The translations under genes were made by a program, and so were the position numbers. Positions 51,796-61,227 of a stretch of DNA of 64,000 bases are shown piece after piece (within the stretch, counting starts at the first letter, position 1; each line of letters starts with the position of its first letter). Below the pieces are notes generated by a model. The model did no database searches. It was not told the origin of the DNA and saw nothing but the letters and a program-made list of their open reading frames with translations. Origin of the DNA: Mycobacterium sp. 1274756.6 (GTDB lineage: Bacteria; Actinomycetota; Actinomycetes; Mycobacteriales; Mycobacteriaceae). The stretch is from NCBI RefSeq assembly GCF_001668625.1, contig NZ_LZLJ01000062.1, forward strand, positions 62,001-126,000, given 5' to 3'.

Positions 51796-52506
51796 TCAGG
51801 CCGGGATCGGCACGTAGCCCGCGCCGGCCCGGTTCTTGGCGGTGACGTCGTCGATGACGGCGTTGATCGACACCACCACCGCCGGGGTGTGCAGCGGGAT
51901 GTATTTGACCACGCAGGTCGGCAGGGCATCGGAGAACGCGCCGTGGATCATCCCGACCAGCATGTTGTTCACGGTGACCGGGCCGCCGGAGTCCCCCGGC
52001 CGGCCGCAGACCTGCATGACGATGGTGCCCGGGTCCTGGCCGCGCCCCCAGGTCACCCCGCAGGAGTTGCCGGTGGTGCGGCCCTGTTTGCAGGCGACCG
52101 CCCCGAAGGCCGGATCCGGCGCGATCCCGGTGATCAGGAACCCGTCGTAGTTGGCGACCGGGAGCACCTTCTCCGGGTCGAACCGGATGACCGCGTAGTC
52201 GAGGGCGTCGTTGCCGGCGACCATCTCCCCGACGGTGCCCGCCCCCTCGGCCGCCTCGGCGGCGGCCTGCGCGCCCGGGCCGCCGCAGTGCGCGGAGGTG
52301 AAGCCGATCAGGTCGCCGGTCCGGTCGTGGCCGATCGTGGTCAGCGTGCACAACGTGTCACCGTCGACGACCAGGCCGGCACCGCCACCCAACGGGACCT
52401 TGTCGTCGGCGGCGGCCGTCGCGCCGCCGACGCCCGGGGTGAGCAACGCCGCGAACAGCACCGCGGCGACCGCGACGCGCAGCAACCTGCTGTGGATGGT
52501 CTGCAA
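51796..52506 (-). CDS. secreted chymotrypsin-like serine protease (Rv3668c-like)
   Basis: 236 aa from TTG 52506, GGGAG eight nt upstream. A signal peptide (about 1-33, AVLFAALLTPGVGG) precedes an S1-type domain with His in FTSAHCGG, Asp in ALDYAVIRF and Ser in CGRPGDSGGPV. Six Cys suggest disulfides. Related to the Rv3668c/alkaline serine protease family. Convergent with acs (14 nt). Confidence 0.9.
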   Translation of the reverse strand: MQTIHSRLLRVAVAAVLFAALLTPGVGGATAAADDKVPLGGGAGLVVDGDTLCTLTTIGHDRTGDLIGFTSAHCGGPGAQAAAEAAEGAGTVGEMVAGNDALDYAVIRFDPEKVLPVANYDGFLITGIAPDPAFGAVACKQGRTTGNSCGVTWGRGQDPGTIVMQVCGRPGDSGGPVTVNNMLVGMIHGAFSDALPTCVVKYIPLHTPAVVVSINAVIDDVTAKNRAGAGYVPIPA

Positions 52507-52686
52507 AGAACACTCCCGTCGGCCCGGCCGTCTATTGAAATGTAATGAGTCAGTCTAACGTGACGGCGCACGCGCGCGGTGTTCTCGACCGGGCCGCCGA
52601 CGACGCCGCGCTGCGCGGTTGCCTTCATCCGGCGGCGCGGCACATGGCAACATGAACCGCGACGACCGCGAACCGGAGGAGCGTCT

Positions 52687-53205
52687 GTGAGCAAGGCCGA
52701 CCGCACCAGCACCCGAAACGCCAAAGGCAGCGCCCCCGTGCCCGCGACGGTGACCTCGATTCCCCTGGTCGACCCGCACGAGCTGGGGCCCGACCCGTCG
52801 ATCGGCGCACTGGTCAAGGACGCGACCTCGCAGGTCTCCACGCTGGTGCGCGCCGAAGTCGAGCTGGCCCGCGCCGAGATCACCCGCGACGTCAAGAAGG
52901 GCCTGACCGGCAGCGTCGCGTTCATCGCGGCGCTGGTGGTGCTGTTCTACTCCACGTTCTTCTTCTTTTTCTTCGTCGCGGAGCTGCTCGACACCTGGCT
53001 GTGGCGGTGGGTGGCGTACCTGATCGTGTTCGGGATCATGGTGGTCACCGCTTTGGTGCTGGCCCTGGTGGGCTGGCTCAAGGTGCGCCGGATCCGCGGG
53101 CCGCGCCAGACCATCGACTCGGTGAAGGAGACGCGGTCGGCGCTCACGCCCGGCCATAAGCCCGCCGAGCCCGCCGCCGCGCCCACTGATCCCTCGGGCT
53201 GGTAG
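52687..53205 (+). CDS. phage-holin-superfamily (holin-X) membrane protein (Rv3669-like)
   Basis: 172 aa from GTG 52687 with GGAGG nearby. N-terminal ~75 residues are amphipathic and soluble (SLIRAEVELARAEI-type helix), followed by two close transmembrane helices (about 75-100, with six consecutive Phe, and 108-132), then a basic Pro-rich tail. Family name comes from phage holins but this is a conserved chromosomal actinobacterial gene; it abuts ephE (TAG directly followed by ATG). Confidence 0.9.
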   Translation: MSKADRTSTRNAKGSAPVPATVTSIPLVDPHELGPDPSIGALVKDATSQVSTLVRAEVELARAEITRDVKKGLTGSVAFIAALVVLFYSTFFFFFFVAELLDTWLWRWVAYLIVFGIMVVTALVLALVGWLKVRRIRGPRQTIDSVKETRSALTPGHKPAEPAAAPTDPSGW

Positions 53206-54159
53206 ATGGCTCCTCCCGACCCGTCGATCACGCGCATCGACGGGCCGTGGCGCCATCTGGACGTACACGCCAACGGGATCCGGTTCCATGTCGTCGAAGC
53301 CGGCCGGCCCGAGGCGGGGGCGACCGATCGGCCGCTGGTGTTGTTGCTGCACGGGTTCGGGTCGTTCTGGTGGTCGTGGCGCCACCAATTGCGCGGCCTC
53401 ACCGGCGCCCGCGTGGTGGCGGTGGACCTGCGCGGCTACGGCGGCAGCGACAAACCGCCCCGCGGCTACGACGGCTGGACGCTGGCCGGCGACGTCACCG
53501 GGCTGATCCGCGCGCTCGGACATCCCTCGGCGACCCTGGTCGGTCATGCCGACGGCGGGTTGATCTGCTGGGCCACCGCGGTGTTGCACCGGCGCCTAGT
53601 GGATGCCATCGCGGTGGTCAGCTCACCGCACCCGGCGGCGCTGCGCCGATCGGTGTTCGCCCGCAGCGACCAGCGCCGCGCGCTGCTGTCCTCACTGCTG
53701 CGCTACCAGGTGCCGATGTGGCCCGAGCATGTCCTGACCCGCCACGACGGCGCCGAGATCGAACGCCTGGTGCGCGGTCGGGCCGGCAGTTCCTGGCTGA
53801 CCACCGCCGACTGTGCGGAGACGATCGGCCATCTGCGCCAAGCCATCCAGATCCCGTCGGCGGCGCACTCGGCGCTGGAGTACCAGCGCTGGGCGGTGCG
53901 CACCCAGCTGCGCGAGGAGGGCCGCCGGTTCCTCAAGGCGATGAGCGATCAGATCGCGATCCCGATGTTGCACCTGCGCGGCGACGTCGACCCGTATGTG
54001 CTGGCCGATCCGGTCGAGCGGTCCCGCCGTTACGCACCGCACGGGCACTACGTATCGATCGCCGGCGCAGGGCATTTCGCCCACGAGGAGGCGCCGGACG
54101 ATGTCAACCGGCACCTGACGCGGTTTTTGGCGCAGACGTACGGGCCGCGCGTCAGCTGA
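53206..54159 (+). CDS. ephE: alpha/beta hydrolase, EphE-like
   Basis: 317 aa. Epoxide-hydrolase-like framework: LLLHGFGSFWWSWRH oxyanion region and catalytic His in GAGHFAHEE. The nucleophile elbow reads VGHADGGL: where epoxide hydrolases have GHDWGG, position 3 is Ala and the Asp is one residue later. Epoxide hydrolysis is therefore uncertain despite the annotation commonly given to this gene. It starts immediately after the holin-like gene and overlaps marP tail-to-tail by 8 nt. Confidence 0.9.
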   Translation: MAPPDPSITRIDGPWRHLDVHANGIRFHVVEAGRPEAGATDRPLVLLLHGFGSFWWSWRHQLRGLTGARVVAVDLRGYGGSDKPPRGYDGWTLAGDVTGLIRALGHPSATLVGHADGGLICWATAVLHRRLVDAIAVVSSPHPAALRRSVFARSDQRRALLSSLLRYQVPMWPEHVLTRHDGAEIERLVRGRAGSSWLTTADCAETIGHLRQAIQIPSAAHSALEYQRWAVRTQLREEGRRFLKAMSDQIAIPMLHLRGDVDPYVLADPVERSRRYAPHGHYVSIAGAGHFAHEEAPDDVNRHLTRFLAQTYGPRVS

Positions 54160-55339
54160 CGCACTTGTCGGTGTTCACCGGCTGGCTGTCGCCGATCTTG
54201 GCCAGCTGCTGGGACACCTCGTTGGCGGTGAGCACGAAACCGGTGTCGGCGTCGTCGACCGCCGCGCCGAACACCACCCCGAGCACCTTGCCCTCGGAGT
54301 TGATCAGTGGGCCACCGGAATTGCCTTGGCGCACCGTGCCTCTGATCGTGTACACCTCGCGGGTGACGGTGGTGGTCTGGTAGATGTCGGGTCCGTTGAG
54401 TTCGATGATCTCCCGGATGCGCGCCGGTGTCGCACTGAAGACGCCGCCGCCGGGGTAGCCGAGCACGATGGCGTCGGTGCCCGAACTGGCCGGCTTGTCG
54501 ACGAACGCCAGCGGCGCCGACGGCAGGTCGGGAACCGCCAGCAGCGAGATGTCGTGGTTGGGGTCGAAGGAGATGACGCTGGCGTCATACGGGGTGCCGT
54601 CCACCTCGACGGTGACACCGCTGGAGCCGGCCACCACATGGGCGTTGGTCATCACCCGCTGCGGGGCGACCACGAAACCGGTGCCCTCGAGCACCTTTTG
54701 GCAACTGGTCGCCACCGCCCGGATCTTCAGCACGCTGGGCTGCGCCCCGGTGACCACCGGGCTGGTGGCCAGCGCGCTGTCGGGGGCGGCGACGTTGGCG
54801 ATCGGGGTGCGGCTGAACGGTTCGAGCACGGTGGGCAGCCCGGAGGTGTCCAGCAGCGCCGACAGCCGTTTGGGCACCACCTTCAGCCAGCCGGGCGCCG
54901 CGTCGTTGACGTGCGAGAGCACCCGCGACCCGTTGATCGCCGCGGCCAGGTTGGGCTGGTCGGAGGAGGTCAGCGGAGTGGCCAGCAGCCAGGCGGCGAC
55001 CAGCACCACCAGCAGTTGCACGCCGACCCCGATGATCGAGTCCACCCCGCGCACCACCGGGTTGCGGATCGCGCCGCGCACCGCCCGGCCCAACACCACC
55101 CCGGCGACCTCGCCGACGACCACCAGCAGCAGGATCAGGAACAGCGCCGCGAACAGCTTGGGTCGGGAGCCGCTGATGTGGCTGACCAGGTGGGGGGCCA
55201 TCAGCACCCCGGCCACCCCGCCGAGCAGGACCCCGATGAACGACAGGATCGAACCCAGCGCGCCCGACCGCCACCCGGAGAGCGCGGCGATGAACGCCAC
55301 CGCCACGATGGCGATGTCGAGCCACTGCGAAGAACTCAC
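54152..55339 (-). CDS. marP: periplasmic serine protease MarP
   Basis: 395 aa from GTG 55339. Four N-terminal transmembrane helices (within 5-120), then a chymotrypsin-like domain with His234, Asp263 and Ser341 (GNSGGPL) and the disulfide pair Cys213/Cys393 that regulates activity in M. tuberculosis (Cys214/Cys395 there). Needed for acid resistance; cleaves the RipA hydrolase. GTGA overlap with the nudix gene; part of the operon trx-nudix-marP. Confidence 0.96.
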   Translation of the reverse strand: MSSSQWLDIAIVAVAFIAALSGWRSGALGSILSFIGVLLGGVAGVLMAPHLVSHISGSRPKLFAALFLILLLVVVGEVAGVVLGRAVRGAIRNPVVRGVDSIIGVGVQLLVVLVAAWLLATPLTSSDQPNLAAAINGSRVLSHVNDAAPGWLKVVPKRLSALLDTSGLPTVLEPFSRTPIANVAAPDSALATSPVVTGAQPSVLKIRAVATSCQKVLEGTGFVVAPQRVMTNAHVVAGSSGVTVEVDGTPYDASVISFDPNHDISLLAVPDLPSAPLAFVDKPASSGTDAIVLGYPGGGVFSATPARIREIIELNGPDIYQTTTVTREVYTIRGTVRQGNSGGPLINSEGKVLGVVFGAAVDDADTGFVLTANEVSQQLAKIGDSQPVNTDKCVS

Positions 55340-56115
55340 GGCGTCACCCCGCCCTCGCCGACCAGCGCCATCGCCTCGTCGAGGCCGCGCACGTCGCCGG
55401 TGTCCCACGGCTCGGCCCAGCCGGCGACGTCGAGCATCGCCGAGATCACCTGGCCGGTGAAGCCCCACACCAGCATCTCGTTGAGCAGGAACGCCGGGCC
55501 CGCCCAGCGGCGGCTGCGCTCGTCGCGGTAGACCATCAGGCGATTCTCCGGGTTGACGAAGGCGCGCAGCGGTACCCGGCTGACGACGGCGGTCTCGGCC
55601 TCGTCGACCACGCTCACCGGCCCGGGGTCCGCGGAGTAGGCCAGCACGGGTACCACGTGGAAGCCCGACGGGGCGATGAACAGCCGGTCCATCGTCGCCA
55701 GCGGGTGCAGCCGGGCGGTGTCGATGCCGGTCTCCTCGCGGGCCTCGCGCAGCGCGGTGGCCACCGGCCCGGCGTCGTCGGGGTCGGTCACCCCGCCGGG
55801 AAAGGCCGCCTGCCCGGCGTGGTGGCGCAGCGTGTCGGCGCGCACGGTCACCAGGAGATCGACGTCGCGGGGCGGGCCGGCGGCGGGGTCCGCGGTGGGC
55901 GGACCGGAGAACAGCACCAGCACCGCGGCGTCGCGGCCCCGGCCGGTGAGGCGGGCGGTGGCGCCGGCGGCGGTCATCAGCGCCAACGCGTCGGCGGGCA
56001 GGCGGCTCTTGAAGGCGTCGGGCACCTGCTGCAGGTTATCCACGAGCGGTTTGAGCCATGCCGGGCCGACGTCGGGGGCGAGCCCGACCGCGTCACGCGT
56101 GTCCCCCGCGCTCAC
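55336..56115 (-). CDS. Nudix hydrolase, CoA pyrophosphatase (NudL) type
   Basis: 259 aa from GTG 56115. Carries the NudL-type box AFPGGVTDPDDAGP...LREAREETGI, preceded by LVTVRADTLRHHAGQ (the UPF0035/NuCoA motif). Predicted to hydrolyse CoA and derivatives to phosphopantetheine and 3',5'-ADP. The frame runs upstream to 56202, overlapping the thioredoxin-like gene, so GTG 56115 is preferred. Confidence 0.9.
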   Translation of the reverse strand: MSAGDTRDAVGLAPDVGPAWLKPLVDNLQQVPDAFKSRLPADALALMTAAGATARLTGRGRDAAVLVLFSGPPTADPAAGPPRDVDLLVTVRADTLRHHAGQAAFPGGVTDPDDAGPVATALREAREETGIDTARLHPLATMDRLFIAPSGFHVVPVLAYSADPGPVSVVDEAETAVVSRVPLRAFVNPENRLMVYRDERSRRWAGPAFLLNEMLVWGFTGQVISAMLDVAGWAEPWDTGDVRGLDEAMALVGEGGVTP

Positions 56116-56161
56116 CGACGCACCTCGTACTCCTGTGTCCGACCGCCCACCCGGTGTCCGG

Positions 56162-56806
56162 TCACACCGGGTCTCCGACCGCGGCGGCGATTTCGTCCGC
56201 ACTCTGGAACGGCCGCGGCAGGATCTGTGCCACGCTACCGTCTGGGTTCAGCACCACTGTCGCGGGCATCACATTGGGCACCCGCAGTGCCGCGGCTATC
56301 CGGCGGCGGCCGTCCTGCAGTGTCGGCAGCCGGACGCCGAGTTCGGCCAGCCGGGCCAGCGCGGCGGACTCGTTCTCGTCCTGGTGCACGGTCACCACCG
56401 AGACCCGCGACCCGACCCGTCGCTGGTATTCGGCCAGCGCGGGCAGCTCGACCGCGCACGGGCCACACCAGTAGGCCCACAGGTTGAGCACCGTGACCGT
56501 GCCGGCCAGCGCGGGACCCACCGTCACCGGGGTGCCGTCGCCGGCGCACTCCACGACGATGTCGCGCAACGCCGCCGAACCGGGTTCGCCGCTGCCGGCG
56601 GGGCAGGGCGGCAGGTCGGCCCGGCGCCGTGGTTCGGCCAGGGCTTCCGGGGTGTCGGCGGCGCGGCGGTCCCGGGCGATGCCGGTCGGGGCGGTGCCAC
56701 TGGCGGTATCCGACGGGGCGTGGTCGCGTAGCTCCAGCGTCAGCGCGACGATCAAGGCGGCCACCACGACCAGCCCGGCGAGGGTCCACCGCAGCGAACG
56801 ATTCAC
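56162..56806 (-). CDS. membrane-anchored thioredoxin-like protein (TlpA/CcmG type)
   Basis: 214 aa, GTG start. One N-terminal membrane helix (about 7-25), a Pro/Arg-rich linker, and a thioredoxin domain with CxxC in AYWCGPCAVELPAL and cis-Pro in NVMPATVVLNPDG. Predicted extracytoplasmic disulfide reductase or oxidase. Twelve nt after nth, in the nth-trx-nudix-marP operon. Confidence 0.92.
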   Translation of the reverse strand: MNRSLRWTLAGLVVVAALIVALTLELRDHAPSDTASGTAPTGIARDRRAADTPEALAEPRRRADLPPCPAGSGEPGSAALRDIVVECAGDGTPVTVGPALAGTVTVLNLWAYWCGPCAVELPALAEYQRRVGSRVSVVTVHQDENESAALARLAELGVRLPTLQDGRRRIAAALRVPNVMPATVVLNPDGSVAQILPRPFQSADEIAAAVGDPV

Positions 56807-56818
56807 CGCGCCACCCGC

Positions 56819-57604
56819 CTACAGGTCCACCAGGGCCAGCAGGTGCTCGGCCTCGGGACCCTTGACCAGACCCGCCGCGGTCTCCGGGTCGGTGGGCCCG
56901 GCGCCGAACGACGGGCAGTCCCTGGCCAGCACGCAGGCGCCGCAGGCGGGTTTGCGGGCGTGGCAGACGCGACGGCCGTGGAAGATGACCCGGTGGCTGA
57001 GCAGGGTCCATTCCTTGCGCTCGATCAGTTCCCCCACGGCGTGTTCGACCTTGACCGGGTCCTGTTCGCCGGTCCAGCCCCAGCGTCGGACCAGCCGGCC
57101 GAAATGGGTGTCGACGGTGATGCCGGGGACGTCGAAGGCGTTGCCGAGGATGACGTTGGCGGTCTTGCGTCCCACCCCGGGCAGGCTGACCAGTTCGGCC
57201 ATCGTCGCGGGGACCTCACCGTCGAACCGCTCGACCAGCTCCTGGCCCAACCGGATCAGCGAGTCGGTCTTGTTGCGGTAGAAGCCGGTGGGCCGGACGA
57301 TGCCCTCCAGCTCGGTGCGGTCGGCCTGCGCGTAGTCGCGGGCGCTGCGGTAGCGCGCGAACAGCGTCGGGGTGGTGAGGTTGACCCGCTTGTCGGTGCT
57401 CTGCGCGGACAAGATGGTGGCCACCGTCAGTTCCAGCGGCGTGGTGAAGTCCAGTTCGCAGTGCGCGTCGGGGAAGGCCTGCGCCAGGGTGCGGTTCATC
57501 CGGCGGGCGCGGCGGACCAGTCCCAGCGGGGTCTCGGAGGCGAAACGTTTGGCCGATGCGGGCGCGGCCGGCGCGCGATCACGTTTGCCCACACTCACTC
57601 CCAC
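56819..57604 (-). CDS. nth: endonuclease III
   Basis: 261 aa. DNA glycosylase/AP lyase for oxidised pyrimidines. Helix-hairpin-helix [13 protein letters not shown] with catalytic Lys, catalytic Asp in TVDTHFGRL, and the iron-sulfur motif C-x6-C-x2-C-x5-C at [17 protein letters not shown]. Start uncertain among three in-frame GTGs at 57604-57593; the conserved part begins near [18 protein letters not shown]. First gene of the operon. Confidence 0.95.
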   Translation of the reverse strand: MGVSVGKRDRAPAAPASAKRFASETPLGLVRRARRMNRTLAQAFPDAHCELDFTTPLELTVATILSAQSTDKRVNLTTPTLFARYRSARDYAQADRTELEGIVRPTGFYRNKTDSLIRLGQELVERFDGEVPATMAELVSLPGVGRKTANVILGNAFDVPGITVDTHFGRLVRRWGWTGEQDPVKVEHAVGELIERKEWTLLSHRVIFHGRRVCHARKPACGACVLARDCPSFGAGPTDPETAAGLVKGPEAEHLLALVDL

Positions 57605-57657
57605 AGGGTACTGATTCGTGATCCCGACGAGACTTTCCGCGTGTTTACTTCTAGCCC

Positions 57658-57849
57658 ATGGCGTGGTGGCTGCCGGCGTTGGTGCCGACGTTCCTGATGG
57701 CAGCGACGCTCGGGCTCGACCGGCTTGAGACCGGGCTGGCCGGCCGGGTCCGGGATCCGGGCGGGGACCCCGGGCTGCGCCGGGACTGCCGGGGCTGCGG
57801 GGCGCAGAATTCGCGGTTTCAGCCCCCTGAACGCGTCAATCGTGTGTAG
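57658..57849 (+). CDS. small membrane protein (Rv3675-like)
   Basis: 63 aa from ATG. One hydrophobic N-terminal segment ([18 protein letters not shown]) and a soluble Arg-rich tail with CRGCG, a possible half zinc-binding module. Conserved position between nth and crp supports it as a real gene; no function known. Confidence 0.65.
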   Translation: MAWWLPALVPTFLMAATLGLDRLETGLAGRVRDPGGDPGLRRDCRGCGAQNSRFQPPERVNRV

Positions 57850-57856
57850 CGTAGTC

Positions 57857-57872
57857 ACGTCGAATACGACGT
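57857..57872. promoter_or_regulatory. operator-like inverted repeat upstream of crp
   Basis: Perfect palindrome ACGTCG-AATA-CGACGT in the 109-nt gap upstream of crp, 86 nt before the GTG. It is not the TGTGA-N6-TCACA CRP consensus. Binding protein unknown. Confidence 0.45.
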
Positions 57873-57958
57873 AGCTCTAGACTCATCACACCTGCTGGAT
57901 AGATGATGGTCTGCGCTTGTCGCATGATCCGAGATTCGTGAGATTCGTAAGGGGCAAC

Positions 57959-58633
57959 GTGGACGAGATCCTGGCGCGGGCCGGAATCTTCCAGGGTGTA
58001 CAGCCCAGCGCCGTCGCGGCGCTGACAAAACAGCTGCAGCCGGTCGACTTCCCGCGCGGGCACACCGTGTTCGCTGAAGGGGAGCCCGGCGATCGGCTCT
58101 ACATCATCTTGTCCGGCAAGGTGAAGATCGGCCGCCGGTCCCCCGACGGGCGGGAGAACCTGCTGACGATCATGGGGCCGTCGGACATGTTCGGTGAACT
58201 GTCGATCTTCGACCCGGGCCCGCGCACCTCCAGCGCGACCACGATCACCGAGGTGCGGGCGGTGTCGATGGACCGCGACGCGCTGCGCGCCTGGATCGCC
58301 GACCGCCCCGAGATCGCCGAGCAGCTGCTGCGGGTGCTGGCCCGTCGGTTGCGGCGCACTAACAACAACCTGGCCGACCTGATCTTCACCGATGTGCCCG
58401 GCCGGGTGGCCAAGCAGCTGCTGCAGCTGGCGCAGCGGTTCGGCACCCAGGAGGGCGGCGCGCTGCGGGTCACCCACGACCTGACCCAGGAGGAGATCGC
58501 CCAGTTGGTGGGGGCCTCCCGCGAGACGGTGAACAAGGCGCTGGCCGACTTCGCCCACCGTGGCTGGATCCGGCTGGAGGGCAAGAGCGTGCTGATCTCC
58601 GACTCGGAGCGCCTGGCGCGCCGAGCGAGGTGA
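57959..58633 (+). CDS. crp: cAMP receptor protein CRP
   Basis: 224 aa from GTG, the same length as M. tuberculosis Rv3676. Cyclic-nucleotide-binding domain (about 1-115) with cAMP-pocket [17 protein letters not shown], a long dimerisation helix, and winged-helix [26 protein letters not shown]. Global regulator (in mycobacteria of whiB1, rpfA and others) responding to cAMP from cyclases such as the one at 33.2 kb. The longer frame to 57917 adds residues not present in homologues. Confidence 0.96.
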   Translation: MDEILARAGIFQGVQPSAVAALTKQLQPVDFPRGHTVFAEGEPGDRLYIILSGKVKIGRRSPDGRENLLTIMGPSDMFGELSIFDPGPRTSSATTITEVRAVSMDRDALRAWIADRPEIAEQLLRVLARRLRRTNNNLADLIFTDVPGRVAKQLLQLAQRFGTQEGGALRVTHDLTQEEIAQLVGASRETVNKALADFAHRGWIRLEGKSVLISDSERLARRAR

Positions 58634-58643
58634 GCGCGGAGCC

Positions 58644-59429
58644 TCAGCTCCGGCGCAGGTAGTCCAGCTGCGCCTGCACCGACCATTCCGCGACGTCCCA
58701 GAGTTTGGCGTCGACGTCGACGTAGACGTGCTCGACGACCTGGCGCACGGTGGCGTCGTCGCCGAGCGCGGTCAGCGCGGCGCGGATCTGATCCAGCCGC
58801 TGCTCGCGGTGGTCGAGGTACTCGGCGGCGACCGCGGCCAGGCTGGGCAGCTCCGGACCGTGCCCGGGCAGTACCGTGCGCTCCCCCAGCCCGCCGAGCC
58901 GCCGCAGCGACTCCAGGTAGGCGCCCAGGTCACCGTCTTCGGGGTCGATGACGGTGGTGCCGCGACCCAACACGGTGTCGGCGGTCAGCACGGCGTCGTC
59001 GAGGACGAACGACAGCGAGTCGGCGGTGTGGCCGGGAGTGGCCAACACCTTGATCCGTAGGCCGGCGGCCTCGATGACCTCGCCGTCGGTGAGGGGGCCG
59101 CCCATGCCGCGCAGGAAACCGCTGCCCACCGAGCGGACCGTGGCGCCGGTGCGGTCGACCAGCCGGTCGATGCCGTCGGTGTGATCGCCGTGGCGGTGGC
59201 TGATCAAAATCAGCGCGATGCGGCCCAGCCCGGCCAGCCGTTCGAGGTGGTCGGCGTCGTCGGGCCCGGGGTCGACGACGACCTGCTCGTCGCTGTGCGG
59301 GGCGCGCAACACCCAGGTGTTGGTGCCCTCCAGGGTCATCATGCCCGGGTTGTCGGCGAGCAGGACCGACGCCGACTCGGTGACCGGCCGCAGCACGCCG
59401 TAGGCCGGATGCCGGACGGAGTCGGTCAC
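58644..59429 (-). CDS. metallo-beta-lactamase-fold hydrolase (Rv3677c-like)
   Basis: 261 aa from GTG. Zinc motif ISHRHGDHTDG (HxHxDH), downstream His in TPGHTADSL and Asp/His in TADTVLGRG and VLPGHGPEL. Glyoxalase II/LACTB2-type fold; substrate unknown. Followed by a winged-helix-like C-terminal region (QVVEHVYVDVDAKLWDVAE), typical of LACTB2-like nucleases. Four-nt gap to the RidA-like gene upstream. Confidence 0.92.
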   Translation of the reverse strand: MTDSVRHPAYGVLRPVTESASVLLADNPGMMTLEGTNTWVLRAPHSDEQVVVDPGPDDADHLERLAGLGRIALILISHRHGDHTDGIDRLVDRTGATVRSVGSGFLRGMGGPLTDGEVIEAAGLRIKVLATPGHTADSLSFVLDDAVLTADTVLGRGTTVIDPEDGDLGAYLESLRRLGGLGERTVLPGHGPELPSLAAVAAEYLDHREQRLDQIRAALTALGDDATVRQVVEHVYVDVDAKLWDVAEWSVQAQLDYLRRS

Positions 59430-59433
59430 CGCG

Positions 59434-59895
59434 CTACCCGACCTCGACGATGAGCTCGACTTCCACCGGCGCGTCCAACGGCAATTCGGCCACCCCGACC
59501 GCCGAGCGGGCGTGCGCGCCGGCGTCGCCGAAGATCTCGCCGAGCAGCTCCGAAGCCCCGTTGACCACGCCGGGCTGGCCGTGAAAGCCCGGCGCGGAGG
59601 CGACGAAGCCGACCACCTTGACCACCCGGGTCAGCGCGTCGATCCCGACCAGGGCGTCGATCGCGGCGAGCGCGTTGAGGGTGCAGACCCGGGCCAGCGC
59701 CTGGCCCTCCTGCGGGTCGATCTCGGCGCCGACCTTGCCGATGCCGGCCAGCCGACCGTCGACCAACGGCAGCTGGCCGGAGGTGTAGACCAGGTTGCCG
59801 GTGCGCACCGCGGGGACATAGGCGGCGAGCGGGGCGGCCAGCGGCGGCAGTTCCAGGCCGAGCTCGCCGAGCCGCGCCGCCCAGCCGGTGGTCAT
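59434..59895 (-). CDS. RidA/YjgF-family protein (Rv3678c-like)
   Basis: 153 aa. RidA-fold signature VYTSGQLPLVDG, GQALARVCTLNALAAIDALVG and the C-terminal LDAPVEVELIVEVG are recognisable; the conserved Arg of active deaminases is replaced by a different local context, so enamine/imine deamination is uncertain. ATG overlaps the upstream DUF4177 stop (ATGA). Confidence 0.9.
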   Translation of the reverse strand: MTTGWAARLGELGLELPPLAAPLAAYVPAVRTGNLVYTSGQLPLVDGRLAGIGKVGAEIDPQEGQALARVCTLNALAAIDALVGIDALTRVVKVVGFVASAPGFHGQPGVVNGASELLGEIFGDAGAHARSAVGVAELPLDAPVEVELIVEVG

Positions 59896-60053
59896 TTCGG
59901 GCGTTTCATGTACGCCACGAGTTGCTCCCCGGTCGGCCCGGGCAGCACCGCCACCAGCTCCCAGCCGTCCTCGCCCCACTGGTCGAGGATCTGTTTGGTG
60001 GCGTGGGTGATCAACGGAACGGTCGCGTACTCCCACTTCGTCGGTTCGCTCAT
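59892..60053 (-). CDS. DUF4177-type microprotein (Rv3678A-like)
   Basis: 53 aa, MSEPTKWEYATVPLI to AYMKRPK, found by reading the gap between the RidA-like gene and the divergent ATPase operon. The WEYATV...ILDQWGEDGWELV pattern is the DUF4177 signature. ATGA overlap with the RidA start shows coupling to the operon DUF4177-RidA-MBL. Function unknown. Confidence 0.88.
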   Translation of the reverse strand: MSEPTKWEYATVPLITHATKQILDQWGEDGWELVAVLPGPTGEQLVAYMKRPK

Positions 60054-60219
60054 AGTACGAGCTTATCGGTTGGCCCCTCGCGGTCCTCGCGCCCGTGATC
60101 AGCGCGGGACGCCGACCAGCGGCGGTGAAAAGCTATGCCCACCGCGGCAGGCAAAGCGGCCGCGCGGCGGCGTCGTCGCCCGTGGGCGCGGGAACGCAAA
60201 CCGGGTTCGTTAGCATGCA

Positions 60220-61227
60220 TTGGTGTCGACCACACCTATCGGCTGGCCCTCCCGGCTCTCAAAAGCCCGTCTGCATTTCGTCACCGGCAAGGGAGGCACC
60301 GGGAAAACCACCGTCGCCGCCGCCCTGGCGTTGAGCCTGGCCGCCGGCGGACGTCGCGTCCTGCTCGTGGAAGTCGAAGGGCGCCAAGGGATTGCGCAGC
60401 TCTTCGATGTGCCGCCGCTGCCCTACGAAGAGGTCAAGATCGCCACCGCCGAGGGCGGCGGGCAGGTCAACGCGCTGGCCATCGACATCGAGGAAGCCTT
60501 CCTGGAGTACCTCGACCTGTTCTACAACCTCGGTATCGCCGCCAAGGCGATGCGGCGGGTCGGCGCGGTGGACTTCGCCACCACGATCGCGCCCGGGCTG
60601 CGCGATGTGATCTTGACCGGCAAGATCAAATACGTCGTCGGCGGGGTCGACAAGAACAACCAGCCCGACTACGACGCGCTGGTGGTCGACGCACCGCCGA
60701 CCGGACGTATCGCCCGGTTCCTCGATGTCACCAAGGCCGTCTCGGACCTGGCCAAGGGCGGCCCGGTGCACTCGCAGGCCGACGGCGTGGTCAAGCTGCT
60801 GCACTCCGATCAGACCGTGATCCATCTGGTCACCCTGCTGGAGTCGCTGCCGATGCAGGAGACCATCGAGGCTATCGACGAGCTCAAGGAGCTGGAGCTG
60901 CCGATCGGCAGCGTGATCGTCAACCGCAACATCCCCGCTTACCTGGGCGCGGAGGACCTGGCCAAGGCCGCCGAAGGGGTGATCGACGTCGACACCCTCA
61001 AGGCCGGCCTGGACAAGGCCGGGGTCAGCCTGAACGACGAGGACCTGGCCGGCCTGCTGACCGAGACCATTCAGCACGCCACCCGCATCACCGCCCGGGC
61101 CCAGACCGCGGCGCGGCTGGACGAACTGGACGTGCCGCGACTGGAGCTGCCGACAATCAACGACGGCGTCGACCTCGGCAGCCTGTACGAACTCTCCGAA
61201 ATTCTCGCCCAGCAGGGGGTCCGATGA
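60220..61227 (+). CDS. ArsA/Get3-like ATPase, first of a pair (Rv3679-like)
   Basis: 335 aa. P-loop with deviant Walker [19 protein letters not shown] (signature Lys present), switch region [15 protein letters not shown]. Start TTG 60220 (GTG 60223 equally possible). Paired with the next gene through an ATGA overlap; the two are reported to form a complex in M. tuberculosis linked to envelope or stress tolerance. No membrane segment; likely cytoplasmic. Confidence 0.93.
   Translation: MVSTTPIGWPSRLSKARLHFVTGKGGTGKTTVAAALALSLAAGGRRVLLVEVEGRQGIAQLFDVPPLPYEEVKIATAEGGGQVNALAIDIEEAFLEYLDLFYNLGIAAKAMRRVGAVDFATTIAPGLRDVILTGKIKYVVGGVDKNNQPDYDALVVDAPPTGRIARFLDVTKAVSDLAKGGPVHSQADGVVKLLHSDQTVIHLVTLLESLPMQETIEAIDELKELELPIGSVIVNRNIPAYLGAEDLAKAAEGVIDVDTLKAGLDKAGVSLNDEDLAGLLTETIQHATRITARAQTAARLDELDVPRLELPTINDGVDLGSLYELSEILAQQGVR

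Noticed and set aside
52687..53205. Prophage remnant suggested by the holin-like gene
   Set aside because: No other phage genes or attachment sites nearby; the gene is a conserved chromosomal family in a syntenic position.
57888..57958. Classic CRP autoregulatory site TGTGA-N6-TCACA upstream of crp
   Set aside because: I could not find the consensus; TCATCACACC near 57890 lacks the second half site.
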